A DNA stretch of 64,000 nt from Planctomycetota bacterium (lineage in GTDB: Bacteria > Planctomycetota > UBA1135 > UBA2386), in contig JAEUHR010000021.1 in assembly GCA_016794425.1 (NCBI GenBank), positions 1-64,000 of the forward strand. Reading direction: 5' to 3'. Shown here in pieces: positions 24,533 through 33,551 of the stretch (position 1 is its first letter; every line of letters begins with the position of its first letter). Position numbers and translations under genes: made by a program. A model generated the notes under the pieces. It saw only the letters and a program-made list of their open reading frames with translations, was not told the origin of the DNA and made no database searches.

Positions 24533-25177
24533 GTGAAGCCGTCCCTGAAGTCGTTGCCGAAGTGGCTGTTCCTCCCGCCGGCCGTCGCGCTGCTGCTCGT
24601 GCTGGGCCCGCTGTCCATGCAGGGCAGCACCGACAAGCCGACGCCGGCCGGTCCGGCCGTAGCACCGGTCGAAGCCGGCGCCGTGCCGAACGAGGAACGG
24701 GCGACGACCCGGCCGAGCCCGGCGGTGCCGCGCACGCCGGACCTGTGGCAGGTCGGCAGCGCGCTGGCCGCGGTGCTGCTGCTCGGCGGCGCCGGCATCG
24801 TGCTGCTGCGCCGGCTGCGCGGCGGCGCCGTGCCGGTTCGTGGTGGCACGCCGGTCGTGACGCTGCGCCAGACGCTGCGGCTGTCGCCGCGCCAGGCCGT
24901 GCACGCGCTCGAGTTCGACGACCGGATCCTGCTGGTCGGTGAGCACGAACGCGGCCTCGTGCTGCTCGAGAGCGGCCGCGCGGCGGCTCGCGACGACGAG
25001 AGCACCGTGGCGGCCCGCGCCGCCGAGCTCGAGCCGCACGACGACGGCGCCGTGCCGAAGAACCTCGTCATCCCGCGGCCGCCGCAGGCCGCACCGCGGC
25101 CGCAGGTGCAGCCGCCGCGCGCCGCCACGCCGGGGCTCAACGACTTCCGCGCGCTGCTGCAGAAGGTCGGCCGCTGA
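24533..25177 (+). CDS. fliO: flagellar biosynthetic protein FliO
   Basis: The 214-residue protein has a hydrophobic N-terminal segment (about 10-27), a second membrane helix at about 80-97 ('ALAAVLLLGGAGIVLLRRL'), and the cytoplasmic FliO domain after it ('VVTLRQTLRLSPRQAVHALEF', then 'LLVGEHERGLVLLE'). FliO helps to assemble the FliP ring in the type III export gate. The start is GTG with GGAGG close upstream (3 bases). The N-terminal half is longer than in some homologues but typical for the broader family. It overlaps fliP by one base (TGATG). Confidence 0.9.
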   Translation: MKPSLKSLPKWLFLPPAVALLLVLGPLSMQGSTDKPTPAGPAVAPVEAGAVPNEERATTRPSPAVPRTPDLWQVGSALAAVLLLGGAGIVLLRRLRGGAVPVRGGTPVVTLRQTLRLSPRQAVHALEFDDRILLVGEHERGLVLLESGRAAARDDESTVAARAAELEPHDDGAVPKNLVIPRPPQAAPRPQVQPPRAATPGLNDFRALLQKVGR

Positions 25178-25974
25178 TGCACCGCCTGCTCGCATTCCTG
25201 TTCTCGCTGCTGTGTGCGCTCGCCCCGGCGCGCGCGCAGGATCCACTCGACCAGATCGGCCCGCCGGCTCCGGCCTCGGCAAAGGCGTCGGGCCAGGGTC
25301 CCGGCTTGACGCTGTCGCTCGGCGGCGGCGACGCGCGCGACAACCTCAGCACGGCGCTCGAGCTGGTGCTGCTGATGACGCTGCTGTCGATGGCGCCGGC
25401 GATCGTGATGACGATGACGTGCTTCACGCGCATCGTCGTCGTGCTGTCGTTCCTGAAGCGCGCGATGTCGATGCAGGACCTGCCGCCGGCGATGGTCACG
25501 ACCGGCTTCGCGCTGTTCATGACGATGTTCGTCATGAAGCCGGTCGTCACCGACGTCTACGACAACGCCTACGTGCCGTACGTCGAGCAGCGCATCGGCT
25601 GGCGCGAGGCCGCCGACATCGCGACGACGCGCATGAACCAGTTCATGCTGGCGCAGACGCGCGAAGAGGACGTCGCGCTGATCCTCGAACTGAGCCGCAC
25701 GCCGCGGCCGGCGACCGCGATCCAGACGCCGTTCCACGTCACGGTGCCGGCGTTCGTGCTGTCGGAGATCAAGACCGCGTTCCAGATGGGCTTCGTGCTG
25801 TTCCTGCCCTTCGTGGTCATCGACCTGGTGATCAGCGCGATCCTGGTCTCGATGGGCATGTTCAGCCTGCCGCCGGTCGTCGTGTCGACGCCGCTGAAGC
25901 TGCTGCTGTTCATCCTGGTCGGCGGCTGGGACCTGGTCGTCACTTCGCTCGCGCAGAGCTTCGCCACCGTCTGA
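25177..25974 (+). CDS. fliP: flagellar biosynthetic protein FliP
   Basis: The 265-residue product has an N-terminal signal peptide ('FLFSLLCALAPARA') as in other FliP proteins, followed by four membrane helices. The strongly conserved block 'FLPFVVIDLVISAILVSMGM' is intact, as is the C-terminal 'LLFILVGGWDLVVTSL'. FliP forms the pentameric core of the export gate through which flagellar subunits pass. It begins within the fliO stop codon, so the genes are translationally coupled. Confidence 0.97.
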   Translation: MHRLLAFLFSLLCALAPARAQDPLDQIGPPAPASAKASGQGPGLTLSLGGGDARDNLSTALELVLLMTLLSMAPAIVMTMTCFTRIVVVLSFLKRAMSMQDLPPAMVTTGFALFMTMFVMKPVVTDVYDNAYVPYVEQRIGWREAADIATTRMNQFMLAQTREEDVALILELSRTPRPATAIQTPFHVTVPAFVLSEIKTAFQMGFVLFLPFVVIDLVISAILVSMGMFSLPPVVVSTPLKLLLFILVGGWDLVVTSLAQSFATV

Positions 25975-25986
25975 CGGAGACCACCG

Positions 25987-26262
25987 ATGGGACACGACAC
26001 GCTGCTGGATCTCGCCAAGTCGACGCTGATGACCGCGCTGCTGATCTGCGCTCCGGCGCTGCTGGTCGGCATGGCGGTCGGCCTCGCGATCAGCTTCTTC
26101 CAGACGGTCACGTCGCTGCAGGAGCAGACGCTGACCATCGTGCCGAAGATGCTCGCGGTGCTCGCGACGATCGTGCTGATGATGCCGTGGATCCTCGCGA
26201 CGCTGCGCGAGTACACGGCGGCGTTGTTCTCGAACCTGGCCGCGTTCGGCCTCGCCGGCTGA
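25987..26262 (+). CDS. fliQ: flagellar biosynthetic protein FliQ
   Basis: The 91 residues fold as two membrane hairpin helices, typical of FliQ: 'LLICAPALLVGMAVGLAISF' and 'MLAVLATIVLMMPWILATL', with the conserved 'QEQTLTIVPK' loop between them. Four FliQ subunits wrap the FliP core in the export gate. The ATG is 12 bases after fliP with GGAGA upstream. Confidence 0.97.
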   Translation: MGHDTLLDLAKSTLMTALLICAPALLVGMAVGLAISFFQTVTSLQEQTLTIVPKMLAVLATIVLMMPWILATLREYTAALFSNLAAFGLAG

Positions 26263-26280
26263 CCTCGCGCTGCACGTCGC

Positions 26281-27048
26281 ATGGACCTCGCGCTGCTGCT
26301 CGACCACACGACCTCGCTGTTCCTGCACGTGGTGCGGGTCGGCGCGTTCGTCGCCGTCGTGCAGATCTTCGGCCGCCAGGCCGACTCGATCATGCTGCGC
26401 CTGGCCCTGACGGTGTCGCTCGCGGCGGTGTTCTGGTGGGTCGGCGACCAGACGGTCGCGCCGCCGCCGAGCCTGTTCGCGCTCGGCGTGATGGCGGTGC
26501 GCGAGGCCGTGGTCGGCTTCGCGCTCGGCTTCGCGCTGTCGCTGCTGACGACGCTGCTGGTCAGCGCCGGCGAGATCGTCAGCATGGAGATGGGCTTCTC
26601 GATGGCGCGCACGATGAACCCGGAGAGCGGCGCCGACGCGACGGTCGTGTCGCAGCTGCTGCAGGTGCTCGGCTTCCTGCTGATCCTGCACCACGACCTG
26701 CACCACGAAGTGCTGCGCGTGCTCGAGCAGACCTTCCACGCCTGCCCGGTCGGCCAGCCGTTCGACATCACGCCGATCTGGCACGGCATCGCCGCGCTGG
26801 TCGCCGGCAGCGTGACGATCGCGCTGCAGTACGCGCTGCCGCTGCTGGCGATCATGTTCCTGCTGTCGCTCGGCATGGTGCTGCTCGGTCGCGCGGTGCC
26901 GGCGATCAACCTGATGGAGTTCGGCTTCGCGCTGCGCGTGCTGCTGGCGTTGTTCGTGGTCGCGGTCTTCGTCGTCGAAGGCGCGCCGTTCCTGATCCAG
27001 ACCTTCCGCGCGCTGATCGACGGCGCGCGCGAGATGTTCCCGGTGTAG
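26281..27048 (+). CDS. fliR: flagellar biosynthetic protein FliR
   Basis: The 255-residue protein has about six membrane helices and the FliR signature 'FALGFALSLLTTLLVSAGEI' and 'MEMGFSMARTMNPESG'. FliR is the single subunit that, with five FliP, forms the export pore. It follows fliQ after 18 bases, and flhB starts 3 bases after its stop codon. Length and order are normal. Confidence 0.97.
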   Translation: MDLALLLDHTTSLFLHVVRVGAFVAVVQIFGRQADSIMLRLALTVSLAAVFWWVGDQTVAPPPSLFALGVMAVREAVVGFALGFALSLLTTLLVSAGEIVSMEMGFSMARTMNPESGADATVVSQLLQVLGFLLILHHDLHHEVLRVLEQTFHACPVGQPFDITPIWHGIAALVAGSVTIALQYALPLLAIMFLLSLGMVLLGRAVPAINLMEFGFALRVLLALFVVAVFVVEGAPFLIQTFRALIDGAREMFPV

Positions 27049-27051
27049 CCC

Positions 27052-28128
27052 ATGCCGCTGTTCGGGGACGACCAGGGCAAGACCGAACAACCGACGCCGT
27101 CGCGTCTGGCCGAGGTCCGCAATCGCGGCGACACGCCGATGTCGCGCGAACTCGTGCAGGGCGGCGTGCTGATGGCGGCCGCGCTCGCGTTCGACCACGT
27201 CGGCCAGTGGCTCGTCGATGCCTTGCAGCAGACGATGCGCCGCGGGCTCGACACCAGCCTGCGCGACCGCTCGCTCGACGAGGTCGACGGCGCGTGCCGC
27301 GAGCTGCTCGGCGCCGTGTTCGAGGTCGGCCCGCCGCTGGCGACGCTGGTCGCGACGCTGGTCGCGGCGACGCTGCTGCTCGGCTACGCGCAGATCGGCG
27401 TGCGCTGGTCGCACGAGGTCGTCGGCTTCAAGCTCGACCGGCTCAACCCGTTCACGAACTGGAAGAAGGTGTTCAACGTGCAGGCGCTGGTCCGCTCCGG
27501 CTTCGCGGCCGTGAAGCTCGGGATCATCGTCGGCGCACTGTGGTTCGTGCTCGGCGACCGGTGGAGCGTGCTGCTGCGCCTGCACGAACAGCCGTTCCTG
27601 CTGGCCGCGGCCGAGATCGCGGACCTCTCGCTCGAGCTGCTGTTCTGGATCGGCTCGGTCGTGTTCGCGCTCGCGTTCGTCGACTTCGCGTGGCAGCGCT
27701 GGTCGTTCACGCAGCGCAACATGATGACCAAGCAGGAGGTCGAGGACGAACGCCGGCGCAGCGAAGGTGATCCGACCGTCAAGATGCGCCAGCGCCGCGC
27801 GCGCAACGAACTGATGCGGCAGCGCATGATGGAGGCGGTGCCGAAGGCCGACGTCATCGTCACCAACCCGACGCACTTCTCGGTCGCGCTGCGCTACGAC
27901 CGCCGCCGCGACGCGGCGCCGACCGTCGTCGCCAAGGGCGTCGACGAGGTCGCGATGCGCATCCGCGAGATCGCGCGCGAACACGGCGTGCCGCTGATGG
28001 AGGACCCGCCGCTGGCGCGCGCGCTGTTCCGCGCCGTCAAGGTCGGCCAGACCATCCCCGAACGCTTCTACCAGGCCGTCGCGACCGTGCTGAGCCACGT
28101 CTACCGGCTGCAGGGCCGCACCGCCTGA
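27052..28128 (+). CDS. flhB: flagellar biosynthetic protein FlhB
   Basis: The 358-residue protein has four membrane helices (about residues 35-215) and a cytoplasmic domain with the autocleavage motif NPTH, Asn272-Pro273, in 'IVTNPTHFSVALRYD'. Cleavage switches export from rod/hook to filament substrates. The N-terminus starts 'GKTEQPTPSRLAEVRNRG', as in other FlhB proteins. The gene is part of the continuous fliO-flhG run. Confidence 0.98.
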   Translation: MPLFGDDQGKTEQPTPSRLAEVRNRGDTPMSRELVQGGVLMAAALAFDHVGQWLVDALQQTMRRGLDTSLRDRSLDEVDGACRELLGAVFEVGPPLATLVATLVAATLLLGYAQIGVRWSHEVVGFKLDRLNPFTNWKKVFNVQALVRSGFAAVKLGIIVGALWFVLGDRWSVLLRLHEQPFLLAAAEIADLSLELLFWIGSVVFALAFVDFAWQRWSFTQRNMMTKQEVEDERRRSEGDPTVKMRQRRARNELMRQRMMEAVPKADVIVTNPTHFSVALRYDRRRDAAPTVVAKGVDEVAMRIREIAREHGVPLMEDPPLARALFRAVKVGQTIPERFYQAVATVLSHVYRLQGRTA

Positions 28129-28142
28129 CCCGCTGATCGACC

Positions 28143-30194
28143 ATGACCGACACCACCACGCCTTCGCCGGTCAATCCGCGCAACAGCCTGCTGGCGCTGT
28201 TCTTCCTCGGCATCCTGGCGGTGATGCTGATCCCGCTGCCGTCGGTGGTGCTGGATCTGATGCTGTCGATCAACCTGTCGATCAGCCTCTTGATCCTGAT
28301 CGCGGTGATCAACGCCGGCCGGCCCGTCGACTTCAGCACGTTCCCGACCGTGCTGTTGTTCACGGCGCTGTTCCGACTGGCGCTGAACGTCGCCTCGACG
28401 CGCCTGATCCTGCTCGAGGGCGACGCCGGCTCGGTGATCCGCACGTTCGGCGAGTTCGTCGTCGGCGGCAATCCGATCGTCGGCGTCGTCGTGTTCCTCG
28501 TGCTCGTGGTGATCCAGTTCATCGTGATCACCAAGGGCCAGAACCGCATCAGCGAGGTCACGGCGCGGTTCGCGCTCGACTCGATGCCCGGCAAGCAGAT
28601 GTCGATCGACGCCGACCTCGGCGCCGGCCTGATCAGCAACGACGAGGCGAAGGCGCGCCGCCGCGCGCTCGCGGCCGAGATGGAGTTCTACGGCGCCATG
28701 GACGGCGCCGGCAAGTTCGTGCGCGGCGACGCGGTCGCCGGCCTGATCATCACCGCGATCAACATCGTCGGCGGCCTGACGATCGCGATGGTGCTCGGCA
28801 CGATGGACTTCAACCAGGCGCTCGAGACCTACACGATCCTGACGATCGGCGACGGCCTCGTCGCGCAGATCCCGAGCCTGCTGGTCTCGACCGCGGCCGG
28901 CATCCTGGTCACCAAGGGCGCCAGCGAGACCGGCCTCGGCCAGGAGATCGGCGACCAGATGTTCGGCAGCGGTCGCGCCGTGCGCATGGTGGCGGTCGTG
29001 CTGCTGTGCCTGTCGCTGCTGCCGGGCATGCCGACGTTCTTGATGGGCTGCATCGCCGCGGTGCTGTTCACGTTCTCGTCGCACACCGAACGTGCGCTCG
29101 CGCAGAAGCAGCAGGCGACCGAGACCGCGGCGGCACCGGCCGAACCGGCCGACGGCCCGCCGGTCGAAGAACTGCTGACCGTCGATCGCCTCGGCATCGA
29201 GATCGGCTACCGCCTGATCGGCCTGGTCGAGCCGGGCCGTCACGGCGGGCTGCTCGACCACATCCGTTCGCTGCGGCGCCAGTTCGCCCAGGGCATGGGC
29301 CTGGTCGTGCCGCCGATCCGCGTGCGCGACAACGTGCAGCTCGAACCGAACGCGTACCGGATCCTGCTGGCCGGCCAGGAGGTCGCGCGCGGCACCCTGC
29401 GCGCCGGCCACTACCTGGCGATGGACCCGAGCGGCACCGCGCAGCCGATCGCCGGCATCGAGACCATCGAGCCCGCGTTCGGTCTGCCGGCGCGCTGGAT
29501 CGCGGAGGCCGACAAGGACCGCGCCGAGCTGCTCGGCTACACGGTGATCGACGCCGCCTCGGTGCTGATCACGCACGTCACCGAGGTGCTGAAGAAGGTG
29601 TCCGGCGAGCTGCTGTCGCGCGACGACGTCAAGGCGCTGGTCGACAACCTGAAGAAGGCGACGCCCGCGGTCGTCGAGGAGCTGATCCCGGGCCAGCTGT
29701 CGCTGGGCCAGGTGCAGCGCATCCTCGCCGGCCTGCTGAAGGAAGGCGTGCCGATCCGCAACCTGCAGACGATCCTCGAAGCGCTGGCCGACGCGTGCCT
29801 CGAGACCAAGGACGTGCGCCAGCTGACCGAACACGTGCGTTCGCGGCTCGCGCGCACGATCGTCGAACCGCACCTCGATGCCGCCGGCACGCTGCACGCG
29901 GCGTTCCTCGACCCCGACCTCGAGCGCAACCTCGCCGAGGCGCTGGCCGGCAACGAAGGCGTCGCCAACCTGCCGGCGGGCTTCCTCGGTCGCTTCGTCG
30001 ACCGCACGGCCGAGGCGCTGTCGAAGATGGCGCGCGACGGCCGCGACCCGGTGCTGGTCACGCGCGCCAATCTGCGCCCGTTCCTCGCCGAAGCGATCGC
30101 CGGCGTGATCCCCAACGCCTCGGTGCTGAGCTACCAGGAGACGACGCCGGCGCGCAAGGTCGAGACCACGCAGCGCATCGCCGTCGCCGGCTGA
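28143..30194 (+). CDS. flhA: flagellar biosynthesis protein FlhA
   Basis: The 683-residue protein has the usual eight membrane helices in the first half and a large cytoplasmic domain. 'LARMTRFVLDSMPGKQ'-type loop is present as 'RFALDSMPGKQMSIDADL', and 'EMEFYGAMDGAGKFVRGD' is the FHIPEP signature region. The cytoplasmic ring of FlhA docks chaperone-substrate complexes such as FliS-flagellin. It lies 14 bases after flhB. Nothing is unusual in length or motifs. Confidence 0.98.
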   Translation: MTDTTTPSPVNPRNSLLALFFLGILAVMLIPLPSVVLDLMLSINLSISLLILIAVINAGRPVDFSTFPTVLLFTALFRLALNVASTRLILLEGDAGSVIRTFGEFVVGGNPIVGVVVFLVLVVIQFIVITKGQNRISEVTARFALDSMPGKQMSIDADLGAGLISNDEAKARRRALAAEMEFYGAMDGAGKFVRGDAVAGLIITAINIVGGLTIAMVLGTMDFNQALETYTILTIGDGLVAQIPSLLVSTAAGILVTKGASETGLGQEIGDQMFGSGRAVRMVAVVLLCLSLLPGMPTFLMGCIAAVLFTFSSHTERALAQKQQATETAAAPAEPADGPPVEELLTVDRLGIEIGYRLIGLVEPGRHGGLLDHIRSLRRQFAQGMGLVVPPIRVRDNVQLEPNAYRILLAGQEVARGTLRAGHYLAMDPSGTAQPIAGIETIEPAFGLPARWIAEADKDRAELLGYTVIDAASVLITHVTEVLKKVSGELLSRDDVKALVDNLKKATPAVVEELIPGQLSLGQVQRILAGLLKEGVPIRNLQTILEALADACLETKDVRQLTEHVRSRLARTIVEPHLDAAGTLHAAFLDPDLERNLAEALAGNEGVANLPAGFLGRFVDRTAEALSKMARDGRDPVLVTRANLRPFLAEAIAGVIPNASVLSYQETTPARKVETTQRIAVAG

Positions 30195-30218
30195 CGCCCC
30201 CCATCCCGCACTCCCGCC

Positions 30219-31223
30219 ATGTTGCTGAAACGATTCGAAGCCAAGACCCTCCCGAAGGCCCTCGAGCTGGTGCGCGCCGAATGCGGCGACGACGCGCTGG
30301 TCGTCGAGACGCGGCCGACCCGGACCGGATTCCTGGTTGTCGCCGCGCGGCCCGACGCGGCGCGCCCCGAGCCGGTGCGCCAGCGCGACCAGGCCGGCGC
30401 GCCGCCGCTGCTGTCGCGCTGGACGCGCGGCTTCCAGCCGTTCGCCGACCACGCGACTTCGTTCGGGCTGTCGAACAAGGTGCTGCGCGCCGTCGAACGC
30501 GCGCTGCTCGGCACGCGCGTCGACCTGTCGCGCGCCGGCGACCCGGCGCTGCCGGGCCTGGCGACCAGCGTGCTGGCGGCGCTCGTGCACACGGCGCCGG
30601 AGGTCGAAGCAGCGGACGCGCAGCGCTTCCGCACGCTGGCCCTGGTCGGTCCCACCGGCGTCGGCAAGACCACGACGCTGGCCAAGCTGGCCGGCCGCGC
30701 GCGCTCGCGCGGCGAGCGCATCGCGATCGTGACGCTGGACACCTACCGCGTCGCTGCGGTCGAACAGCTGCGCGCGTTCGCCGACCTGATGGACGTGCCG
30801 TTCGCGGTCGCGTTCACGGCCACCGACCTGCGGCGGCTGCTGCACGAACACCGCGACTGCGACCGCGTGTTCGTCGACACCACGGGCCGCAGCCCGCGCG
30901 ACCGCGACGCGATGCCGGTGCTCGAGGGCAACCTGCGCGCCGGCGGCTGTGCGTCGCTGCTGTGCCTCGCCGCGGGCACGCGGGCCCGCGACTGCGAGGT
31001 CGTGTTCGAAGCCTACGAACCGCTCGGCATCGACGCGGTCTGTCTGACCAAGTGGGACGAGACCACCGCGCCCGGCGAAGCGCTGGCGGCCGTCGTCGAG
31101 CGCGGCCTGCCGCTGTCGCACCTGTGCATCGGCCAGGAGGTGCCGGCCGACATCCTGACGGCCGAAGCCGAGCCGCTCGCGCGCGCGGTGTTCGGCCTCG
31201 ATCGCACCGAGGTGACCGCATGA
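30219..31223 (+). CDS. flhF: flagellar SRP-type GTPase FlhF
   Basis: The 334-residue protein has a short basic N-terminal region and an SRP-family NG domain. The P-loop is 'ALVGPTGVGKTTTLAKLAG', the G2/G3 segments are 'TLDTYRVAAVEQL' and 'DTTGRSPRD', and G4 is 'TKWDETTAPG'. FlhF sets the place of flagellar assembly at the cell pole in polarly flagellated bacteria. Compared with many homologues the N-terminal B domain is short. It overlaps flhG by 4 bases (ATGA). Confidence 0.96.
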   Translation: MLLKRFEAKTLPKALELVRAECGDDALVVETRPTRTGFLVVAARPDAARPEPVRQRDQAGAPPLLSRWTRGFQPFADHATSFGLSNKVLRAVERALLGTRVDLSRAGDPALPGLATSVLAALVHTAPEVEAADAQRFRTLALVGPTGVGKTTTLAKLAGRARSRGERIAIVTLDTYRVAAVEQLRAFADLMDVPFAVAFTATDLRRLLHEHRDCDRVFVDTTGRSPRDRDAMPVLEGNLRAGGCASLLCLAAGTRARDCEVVFEAYEPLGIDAVCLTKWDETTAPGEALAAVVERGLPLSHLCIGQEVPADILTAEAEPLARAVFGLDRTEVTA

Positions 31224-32071
31224 ACGTCGACACGCAGGCCAAGGGTCTGGTGCTGCCGCGCCCGCAGGCGGCGCCGTGGCTGGCGATCGCCGGCAGCAAG
31301 GGCGGCGTCGGCAAGACCACGCTGTCGGTCAACCTGGCGCTGCTGCTGGCCCAGAAGGGCCACCGCACGCTGCTGGTCGACTTCGATCCCGGCTGCGGCA
31401 ACGTCGCAGTGCACCTGCGGCTCGCCGCGCGCCGCGACCTCGACGACGTCGCCGCCGGTCGGTGCGCCGCGCGCGACGCGCTGGTCGACGGACCGGCCGG
31501 CCTGCGCGTGCTGATGGCACGCTCGGGTGCGACGACGTTCGCCGGCGGCGATGCGGCCGGCATCGACCACACGCTGGCCGCGATCGGCGCGCTCGGCGCC
31601 CAGTTCGACGTGATCGTCTGCGACACCGGCGCCGGCATCGGCCCGGCGACGCTGGCGGTGCTCGGCCGCGCCCACCTGGCCCTCGCGGTGACCACGCCCG
31701 ACGCGGCGGCGCTGACCGACACCTACGCGCTGTGCAAGGTGCTGCACGGCCGCGGACTCGCGCTGCCGCGGCTGGTGGTGAACCGCACGCCGTCGCGCGA
31801 GTGCGCGATGCAGACCGCGACGCGGCTCGCGACCGTGACGAAGAAGTTCCTGGACCGCGACACGCCGCTGTGCGGCTGGATCGCCGCCGACGAACGGTTC
31901 GCGCAGAGCATCGCCGAGCAGCGGCCGCTGGCGCTCGGCCCGGCGTCGCCCGCGCGCGACGAACTGCAGGCGCTGTGCGCCGCGGCGCTCGCGCACCTGC
32001 CACCGATCGGCCGACGGGGCCGGCCGACCGCGGTCGCCGCGGCGCGCGTGCAGCCACAGCAGACCGGCTGA
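31220..32071 (+). CDS. flhG: MinD-like ATPase FlhG (FleN/YlxH)
   Basis: The 283-residue protein has a deviant Walker A motif 'SKGGVGKTTLSVNLALLL' and 'LLVDFDPGCGNV' for the metal-binding strand. The family limits the number of flagella and activates FlhF GTPase activity. Here a tail of about 35 residues at the C-terminus is Arg/Ala-rich. No N-terminal DQAxxLR-type FlhF-activating motif is seen, although the first 20 residues are not hydrophobic, so activation may occur through another segment. The start is ATG 31220 inside the flhF stop codon. Confidence 0.93.
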   Translation: MNVDTQAKGLVLPRPQAAPWLAIAGSKGGVGKTTLSVNLALLLAQKGHRTLLVDFDPGCGNVAVHLRLAARRDLDDVAAGRCAARDALVDGPAGLRVLMARSGATTFAGGDAAGIDHTLAAIGALGAQFDVIVCDTGAGIGPATLAVLGRAHLALAVTTPDAAALTDTYALCKVLHGRGLALPRLVVNRTPSRECAMQTATRLATVTKKFLDRDTPLCGWIAADERFAQSIAEQRPLALGPASPARDELQALCAAALAHLPPIGRRGRPTAVAAARVQPQQTG

Positions 32072-32122
32072 CACGCGCCTCGGCGCGCGGATGCCGATCG
32101 GCTCCGGACGACCGGACCCGGC

Positions 32123-32989
32123 TCAGCGTCCCTGCCAGCGCTCCATCTCCGCGATCTGGCCGCGCGCCCCGTCCACGATCGACACGACCTCCGCGCGACG
32201 GTCGGCGCCGTAGTGCGCGATCAGCGACTCGAACTCGCGCCGCGCTTCGTCGTAGCGCCCCTGCTGCTTCCAGGTGTGCGCATGCCAGAAGGCCGCGTCG
32301 ACGCGCTCGACCTCGCTGAGGGAACGATCGCCGGCCAGCCGCCCGAAGATCGCCCGCGCGCCATCACCCTGGCCGAGCAACGACAAGGCGTTGGCTCGCA
32401 GGTAGTCGACCCGAAGCGGCGCCAGCGCGACCGAGTGCCGGTGCCGGTCCAGCAGTTCGATCGCCGCGCCGGGATCGGTCGCCAGCAGATCACCACACGC
32501 CTGCTCGAGCATGCGCGGGGCTTGCGGATCGCGCGGCGCCAGTTCGAGGAAGCGCTGCCAGAGCTCGCGCCGGCGCTGCACGTGCGCCGGCGAAGCACCG
32601 GGACCGAACAGGTTCTGGTCCGCGAGCGCCTGCACGATGCCGGCCGCGGTGTCCGGCATCGGCCCGAGCGCGGCCAGGTCGCTGCGCAGCGCGGCAACCG
32701 CGGCTTCGACGGCCGCGAGCCGGGCCTCGACCGCCCCGGTGTCGGCCGCGTTCGCCGTCGGCGCCGGCGCGGCGTCGGCGCGCGCTCCCGCGGCCGCCGT
32801 GGCCGCCAGCGCCTCGAGCCGACGCTCCAGCGCAAAGATGCGTGCCCGCACGTCGGTCGAGTCCGGTACCGCTCCCGCAGTCGACTCCGGCACCACCACG
32901 GCGCCACCGGTGTCGCTTGCCGCGATGGCCAGTGCAACGGCCGCGGCCAGGCAGGCAACCGAAGACAACCACAGCGGCGCGCGCGACAT
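32123..32989 (-). CDS. membrane-anchored coiled-coil/TPR-like protein
   Basis: The product has 288 residues from ATG 32989; ATG 33028 is an in-frame alternative. An N-terminal anchor ('ACLAAAVALAIAAS') is followed by a short low-complexity region, a coiled coil at about residues 45-110, and TPR-like helices at about 130-285 ('FWHAHTWKQQGRYDEARREF'). The arrangement resembles periplasmic YbgF/CpoB or other TPR proteins that work in the envelope, but no specific family is certain. It is convergent with flhG, which ends 51 bases away. The upstream region (32990-33287) is shared with the fliA operon. Confidence 0.7.
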   Translation of the reverse strand: MSRAPLWLSSVACLAAAVALAIAASDTGGAVVVPESTAGAVPDSTDVRARIFALERRLEALAATAAAGARADAAPAPTANAADTGAVEARLAAVEAAVAALRSDLAALGPMPDTAAGIVQALADQNLFGPGASPAHVQRRRELWQRFLELAPRDPQAPRMLEQACGDLLATDPGAAIELLDRHRHSVALAPLRVDYLRANALSLLGQGDGARAIFGRLAGDRSLSEVERVDAAFWHAHTWKQQGRYDEARREFESLIAHYGADRRAEVVSIVDGARGQIAEMERWQGR

Positions 32990-33240
32990 GCCCGATCGAC
33001 GCCATCCGCGCGCCTCTCTTCCACCCATCGCGCCAGACCTGCGCCGGTCGGCCACGCCACCGAACCACTGCCGAACCGCACCACGCCGCCAGACCGTCGA
33101 CGCCGCCCGGCGTCGCGCCGTTCGGCAGCGGCTGCGGCGCCGCCGCGAACTGCGTCGGGGATCCTCCTGAAGCGCCGCGACGATCGCCCGCGGACCGGCC
33201 CCAGACCCCGTCGCCACCGGCACTTGGCGCCGTTTCGGCC

Positions 33241-33269
33241 TCAACCCGCCGCCGCGCCGGATCCGATGA
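33241..33269 (+). promoter_or_regulatory. candidate FliA-type promoter before fliA operon
   Basis: TCAA at 33241-33244, a 17-base spacer and TCCGATGA at 33262-33269 resemble the other FliA-like sites. Predicted transcription start near 33276 is 12 bases before the ATG at 33288. This suggests autoregulation of the fliA operon. The spacer is one base longer than at the other three sites. Confidence 0.35.
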
Positions 33270-33287
33270 GACAGGCCGGCAGGATCC

Positions 33288-33551
33288 ATGAAGTCGGCCA
33301 CCGGCAGCCACGAACTGACACGCCTCGTGACGGCGTACTGCACGAGCTTCGCGTTCGGACTCACGTTCCTGATCGCGACGTTCGCGGGCGTCGACGGCAC
33401 CACCGCGCTGTGGCGCAGCGTGACCGTCGCCGTGATCGCGCTGGTGTTCGGCTACCTGCTGGCGACCCCGGTCGTCGACGCCGTGCTCGAGGCGATGGCC
33501 CGCGACGAAGCCAAGCGCGCCGCCCAGTCCAAGCCGGAGGACGACGCTTGA
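33288..33551 (+). CDS. small two-helix membrane protein before fliA
   Basis: The 87-residue protein has two predicted membrane helices ('TSFAFGLTFLIATFAGV' and 'SVTVAVIALVFGYLLATPVV') and a charged cytoplasmic tail. AGGA lies 5 bases before the ATG. The end overlaps the start of fliA by 4 bases (TTGA), so the two are translationally coupled. No family is recognised, but its fixed place ahead of fliA suggests a flagellar role, for example as a membrane regulator; that is inference. Confidence 0.72.
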   Translation: MKSATGSHELTRLVTAYCTSFAFGLTFLIATFAGVDGTTALWRSVTVAVIALVFGYLLATPVVDAVLEAMARDEAKRAAQSKPEDDA

